Shown: positions 60,408 through 64,000 of the stretch, piece by piece | How positions within the stretch are numbered: the stretch's first letter is position 1 | Layout of the letters: every line of letters begins with the position of its first letter | Origin: Amycolatopsis pretoriensis | Lineage (GTDB): Bacteria; Actinomycetota; Actinomycetes; Mycobacteriales; Pseudonocardiaceae | Assembly (NCBI RefSeq): GCF_900107925.1 | Contig: NZ_FNUJ01000015.1 | Span: forward strand, 1-64,000 | Direction of reading: 5' to 3' | Length of the DNA stretch: 64,000 bases | Program-made: the position numbers and the translations under genes | The notes under the pieces: generated by a model | What the model was told of the DNA's origin: nothing | Database searches by the model: none | What the model saw: only the letters and a program-made list of their open reading frames with translations

Positions 60408-60869
60408 CTAGGAAACCTTGTCGCGCTCCCGCAGCACCTTGAGCGCCTGGTCGGCGTGGACCGTGAAGTTCAGCTCGCTCTTGATCTTCTCGAGCACCTT
60501 CCGGTCCTCGCCGATCACGAACGTGACGCGCTTGGCGTGCAGCGGCAGCAGTTTCCGCCAGACGCCGAACTGCTTCGCGACCTCACCCTCCACATCGGAC
60601 AGCAGCGGGTAGTCGAAGCCGTTGGCCTCGGAGAACTGCCGCTGCTTGGTGACGCCGTCCGGGCTGATCCCGATCCGGTGCGCGCCGACCTCGGCGAACT
60701 CGGCGGCGAGGTCGCGGAAGTGGCAGCTCTCGGCGGTGCAGCCGCCGGTCATCGCGGCGGGGTAGAAGAACAGCACGACCGGCCCGGTGGCGAGGAAGTC
60801 CGACAGCGTGCGCTCGGCGCCCTGGTCGTCGGGCAGCGTGAAGTCGGGGGCGAGGTCTCCGGCGTCCAT
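60408..60869 (-). CDS. bcp: Peroxiredoxin, BCP/PrxQ type
   Basis: 153 aa. The peroxidatic Cys lies in FFYPAAMTGGCTAESC with the second Cys five residues on, the arrangement of alpha-type BCP/PrxQ enzymes, which reduce peroxides with thioredoxin. FTLPDDQGAERTLSDF opens the thioredoxin-fold. ATG 60869 with AAGGGA upstream; upstream in-frame residues belong to no plausible protein. It lies 71 bp after the start... end of the plus-strand acetyltransferase operon region in convergent orientation. Confidence 0.93.
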   Translation of the reverse strand: MDAGDLAPDFTLPDDQGAERTLSDFLATGPVVLFFYPAAMTGGCTAESCHFRDLAAEFAEVGAHRIGISPDGVTKQRQFSEANGFDYPLLSDVEGEVAKQFGVWRKLLPLHAKRVTFVIGEDRKVLEKIKSELNFTVHADQALKVLRERDKVS

Positions 60870-60940
60870 GGACGTCCCTTCTCGTCGGCGGCAGAACCCA
60901 TCCTGCCGGGTCTTCGGAGCCACCGCCGCACCGGCTTGGT

Positions 60941-62794
60941 CTACCCGCCGGGGTGCCGCGCGATCAGCTCGTCGACCTCGTCGCCCGTCGCCGAATCCGT
61001 CACGAACGGGCCGCGCGCCGCCAGCACGCCCAGCTGCCGCAGCCGGGCCGCCTGCTCGTGCGTGCGGACCCCCTCCGCGCCCACGCGGAGCTTCAGCTCG
61101 CGCGCCCGCGTCACCAGCTGCGTCAAGTGCCGCAGCGCCGGCTCGGGCGGTGAGTCCGTGTCCAACGCGTCGATCACCGGGCCGGACAGGACCACGTGGT
61201 GGACCGGCAGCCGGTGCTGCGGGATCAGCTCCAGGTCCGCCGAACCCGAGATCGTCAGCACCAGCTGCGTGCCCAGCTCGGACAGCACCGCGAACGAGTC
61301 CAGGACCTCGCCGCGCGGGTCGAGGACCGAGTGGCGGTCCGTACACAGCCGGAGGGCGTCGGCCGGCAGCTCGTGCTTGTCCAGCTGCTCCTTCACCAGC
61401 AGGACCAGGTCCGGGTCGATGGCCAGCCGGGTCGGCAGCCGGACGCACACGTCCGGGGCCGCGTCGCCGAAGCGGGCGCGCCAGCGGGCCGTCGCCGCCA
61501 GGGACTCCGCCAGCAGCCAGCGCCCCAGCGGCACCGTCATCCCCGTCGTCTGGGCCAGCGGGTAGAACTCGTCCGAGTCCAGCTCACCCTTCTCCGGGTG
61601 GTTCCAGCGCAGGCCCGCGTTGACCGCGGCGAGGCTGCCGGGGTCGGCCAGGCGCACCGTCGGCTGGTAGACGAGCGAGAACTCGCCGTTCTCCAGCGCT
61701 CCGGCGATCACCGCGCCCAGCTGGTAGCGGCCGCGGTCGCGGGCGTCCAGCTCGGGGTCGAACAGCATCCACTGCGCCTTGCCGGCCTCCTTGGCCCGGT
61801 GCAGCGCGATCTCCGCCGCCCGCAGCAGCTCCGCCGCGCCGCCCTCGACGGCCGCGCGCACCACGATGCCCGCGCTCGCGCTCACGCCGATGCCGTGCCC
61901 GCCCAGGTAGATCGGCTCGTTGAGGTCCTCCAGGGCCCGCTCGACGAGCTCGACGACCTCGGCGGCGGTGAGCTTCCCGCGCAGCAGAACCGCGAAGCCG
62001 TCGCCGGACAGCCGTGCGACGAACCCGTCGTGGTGGCCGGTGAACACCGCCGAGAGCTTGCCCGCGACCCCGCGCAGCACCTGGTCGCCGACGCCGGCGC
62101 CGAGGCCGTCGTTGACCACCTTGAAGCCGTCGACGTCGAGGTAGATCAGCGCGATGTCGTCACGCGCGCCGGCGCCGAGCGCCGCTTCGAGCTTGGTCGT
62201 GAACGACGACGCGTTGGGCAGCCCCGTCAGCGGGTCGTGCACGTTCTGGTGCAGCAGCCGTTCCTGCAGCAGGTGCAGCTCGTTCGCGTCGGACACCATC
62301 AGCACCGGGTAGACCGACCCCGGCCGGTCGCCGGGGAGGCGGGCGAGGGTGACGTCGGTCCAGAGCTGCCCGTCCTCGGTGTGGTCGAGCAGCATCCGCT
62401 CCTGGTAGCGCTCACGCCCGCCGCGCACCTGCTCGAGGCCCGCCTTGAGCCGCGAGACGTCGTGGTCGGTGGAGCCGAGGTCGGTGAGGTGCCGGCCGCG
62501 CAGCTTGTCCGGCGAGCAGCCGAGCAGCTGGCCGAGCGCGAGGTTGGCCTCGACGATCTCGCCGCCGGGGTCGGCGAGCGCGATCCCCATCGGCGACGCG
62601 GCGTAGAGCGCCGTGAACCGGTGCAGGGCGCCGTCGTGGCCCGGGCCGGCGTGGTCGACCGCGTCGTGCGCGATCTCCAGCAGCAGTGGCTCCAGCTCCT
62701 CCGGGGGAAGTGTTACTCCTTTGGTGTCGGCCAACGTCGCCGCCCACCTGCGCGCCACGTCCAGCAGTCCTGGCGCGGCACCGGGCTCAGGCAC
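60941..62794 (-). CDS. PAS-GGDEF-EAL protein with both active sites degenerate
   Basis: 617 aa from GTG 62794 (AAGAGG upstream). A helical N-terminus (about 1-55), PAS domain (about 60-165, YAASPMGIALADPGGEIVEANLALGQLLG), GGDEF domain (about 180-335) whose motif reads SGDGF, and EAL domain (about 350-600) whose motif reads NAGLRW. Missing Glu residues at both sites make synthesis or breakdown of c-di-GMP unlikely; it is probably a signal-binding or protein-interaction regulator. No TM segment. Confidence 0.88.
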   Translation of the reverse strand: MPEPGAAPGLLDVARRWAATLADTKGVTLPPEELEPLLLEIAHDAVDHAGPGHDGALHRFTALYAASPMGIALADPGGEIVEANLALGQLLGCSPDKLRGRHLTDLGSTDHDVSRLKAGLEQVRGGRERYQERMLLDHTEDGQLWTDVTLARLPGDRPGSVYPVLMVSDANELHLLQERLLHQNVHDPLTGLPNASSFTTKLEAALGAGARDDIALIYLDVDGFKVVNDGLGAGVGDQVLRGVAGKLSAVFTGHHDGFVARLSGDGFAVLLRGKLTAAEVVELVERALEDLNEPIYLGGHGIGVSASAGIVVRAAVEGGAAELLRAAEIALHRAKEAGKAQWMLFDPELDARDRGRYQLGAVIAGALENGEFSLVYQPTVRLADPGSLAAVNAGLRWNHPEKGELDSDEFYPLAQTTGMTVPLGRWLLAESLAATARWRARFGDAAPDVCVRLPTRLAIDPDLVLLVKEQLDKHELPADALRLCTDRHSVLDPRGEVLDSFAVLSELGTQLVLTISGSADLELIPQHRLPVHHVVLSGPVIDALDTDSPPEPALRHLTQLVTRARELKLRVGAEGVRTHEQAARLRQLGVLAARGPFVTDSATGDEVDELIARHPGG

Positions 62795-62949
62795 ACTCCA
62801 CCTCTTCACGCACGGGTCAGGCCAGTTCAGCCGCGGTGTCGGGGATCATGAAGCCACACTAGGTACCCCTCGGCCGCGACCGATGCCACGCCATCATGCG
62901 CGTCACGGGGTGTCTACCGGCTGAACGAGTGAACGAATGTCCACATGCG

Positions 62950-62964
62950 GTAACTTTTCGTTAC
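62950..62964. repeat. Short hairpin GTAAC-N5-GTTAC
   Basis: A 5-bp hairpin with TTTTC loop in the 190-bp gap between the P450 stop and the PAS-GGDEF-EAL start. Possibly a weak terminator for the P450 gene or an operator; its half-sites resemble the operator at 5488-5509. Nothing else coding is visible in the gap. Confidence 0.3.
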
Positions 62965-62984
62965 ACCCGGTGTGCGTGCCCGGG

Positions 62985-64000
62985 TCAGCGACGGGTCAAC
63001 CGCACCGGCAGACCGTCCGCGGGGACCGGCAGGGACACGTAGTCCCACTTCGCGGTGTAACTCTCCGGAACCGACCAGCGGTACGCCCGCAGCATTTCGT
63101 GCATCAGCAACTTCACCTCGAGGCTGCCGAAGTGGAGCCCGATGCACTTGTGCGCGCCGCCGCCGAAGGGCATCCACGCCATCCGGTGCGACTTGTCCTC
63201 GCGCCGCGGCTCGGCGAACCGCTCGGGGTCGAACTCGAAGGGGTTCGTCCAGCACTCCGGCGTGAAGTGGTTGACCGTCGGCGAGACGCCGCACAGGGTG
63301 CCGGCGGGGATGTAGTGGCCGAGGACCTCGGTGTCCTTGACGGTCTGGCGGGTCAGCGACGGCACCGGCGCGACGAGCCGCAGCGCCTCCTTCATCACGA
63401 GGTCCAGGGTTTCCAGCCGGTCGATCGCCTCGATGTCGAGGACGTCGTCGCCGAGGGCCAGCGACTCTTCGCGGGCGCGCTCCTGCCACTCGGGGTGCTT
63501 GGCGAGGTAGTACGCCATGGCGCTGCTGGTGATGGTCGTCGTGTCGTGCGCGGCCATCATCAGGAAGATCATGTGGTTGACGATGTCGGTGTCGGTGAAG
63601 CGGTCGCCGTCCTCGGTGGTGGCGTGGCAGAGCGCGGTGAACAGGTCGTCGCCGTCGGACTTGCGTTTGGCGGGCAGGGTTTCGCTGAAGTAGCGCTCGA
63701 GGACCTTCCGCCCGTGCAGGCCCGCCGACCAGCGCCCGCCGGGCACGGGGAAGCGCACGAGCGCGGTGCCGGCGCGCACGGAACTGACGAAGGCGCGGTT
63801 GATCCGGTGGGAGTCGGCGCCGCTGCGCATGCCCATGAACACGCGCGTCGCGACGTCGAGGGTGAGCTGCTTGAGCGCCCAGTACAGCCGCGGGCGCTCG
63901 TTCGAGCCCCAGCTCGCGACGCCTTCGCGCAGCGCCGGGCCCATCTCGTTGACGTAGCCCGTGAGCCGGGACCGGGTGAACGCCTCCTGCATGATCCGGC
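62985..64000 (-). CDS. Cytochrome P450, C-terminal part (gene cut by right edge)
   Basis: The frame is open at the right edge (residues RI precede the internal Met at 63992), so the gene starts beyond the window. Visible are the oxygen-binding I-helix AAHDTTTITSS, the ExxR motif KEALRLV, the PERF-like FDPERFAEPR and the heme loop FGGGAHKCIGLHFGSLEVK with its cysteine ligand. The 335 visible residues cover helix C onward. Substrate unknown; no ferredoxin gene is visible beside it. Confidence 0.93.
   Translation of the reverse strand, partial: RIMQEAFTRSRLTGYVNEMGPALREGVASWGSNERPRLYWALKQLTLDVATRVFMGMRSGADSHRINRAFVSSVRAGTALVRFPVPGGRWSAGLHGRKVLERYFSETLPAKRKSDGDDLFTALCHATTEDGDRFTDTDIVNHMIFLMMAAHDTTTITSSAMAYYLAKHPEWQERAREESLALGDDVLDIEAIDRLETLDLVMKEALRLVAPVPSLTRQTVKDTEVLGHYIPAGTLCGVSPTVNHFTPECWTNPFEFDPERFAEPRREDKSHRMAWMPFGGGAHKCIGLHFGSLEVKLLMHEMLRAYRWSVPESYTAKWDYVSLPVPADGLPVRLTRR

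Noticed and set aside
60217..60411. 64-codon frame beginning with GTGA overlap after the second acetyltransferase
   Set aside because: Composition is almost only Arg, Pro, Ala and Trp, with no plausible fold, and it overlaps the stop of the peroxiredoxin gene; the overlap is a trivial result of the GTGA sequence.

Overview
The window is high-GC actinobacterial chromosome, most probably a Pseudonocardiaceae member close to Amycolatopsis. This is inferred from the very high GC, abundant GTG starts, many leaderless genes (a TANNNT box 6-7 nt before the start codon), 4-bp ATGA/GTGA gene overlaps, and a ctaA / ABC permease / ABC ATPase / mptB <> sufR-sufB-sufD-sufC-sufS-sufU-sufT block in the order known from mycobacteria (Rv1456c-Rv1466). 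No tRNA, rRNA, CRISPR array, integrase or replication origin was seen, and no stretch longer than 300 bases lacks a gene.

Layout. 0-5 kb: end of an IS5-type transposase, a dispersed hairpin repeat, quinone oxidoreductase, an ATP-grasp pair, an unknown 377-aa protein flanked by two very small membrane/secreted proteins, and a fatty-acid desaturase behind a palindromic operator. 5.5-16.5 kb: heme A synthase, ABC exporter, MptB, and the complete SUF iron-sulfur operon with a strong terminator. 16.5-28 kb: a low-GC orphan gene, small membrane proteins, a large secreted beta-domain protein coupled to a signal-peptidase-like protein that lacks both catalytic residues, an AarF/UbiB kinase, snapalysin, a two-component pair, and a low-GC four-TM protein. 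28-36.8 kb: CysNC and CysD (APS/PAPS synthesis) diverge, through interlocked promoters, from a SnoaL-DUF1214-SDR-sulfotransferase operon; a glycosyltransferase/TetR pair follows. 36.8-45 kb: EAL-CBS-GGDEF protein, ArsR-SRPBCC pair, PASTA lipoprotein, dGTPase, and a secreted S8-like peptidase with Glu at the usual His position.

45-48.5 kb holds the most unusual material: a one-protein HTH-TIR fusion next to a small membrane protein, then a VLRF1-type peptidyl-tRNA hydrolase and an ABC-F ATPase whose leader carries a six-codon reading frame and possible hairpins. 48.5-64 kb: HTH protein, GT-C mannosyltransferase-like protein, an F420-type oxidoreductase/MarR pair with twin operators, an ABC exporter, beta-lactamase-fold hydrolase, SIS protein, hydrolase, cyclopropane synthase, LCP protein, tandem duplicated acetyltransferases, peroxiredoxin, a doubly degenerate GGDEF-EAL protein and the C-terminal part of a cytochrome P450.

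Functional links supported by context: SufR with its own operator controlling Fe-S assembly; CysD/CysNC making PAPS beside a PAPS-dependent sulfotransferase; VLRF1 and ABC-F both acting on ribosomes; MarR with divergent oxidoreductase and downstream exporter. Functional calls rest on motifs read from the translated sequence, without database searches.
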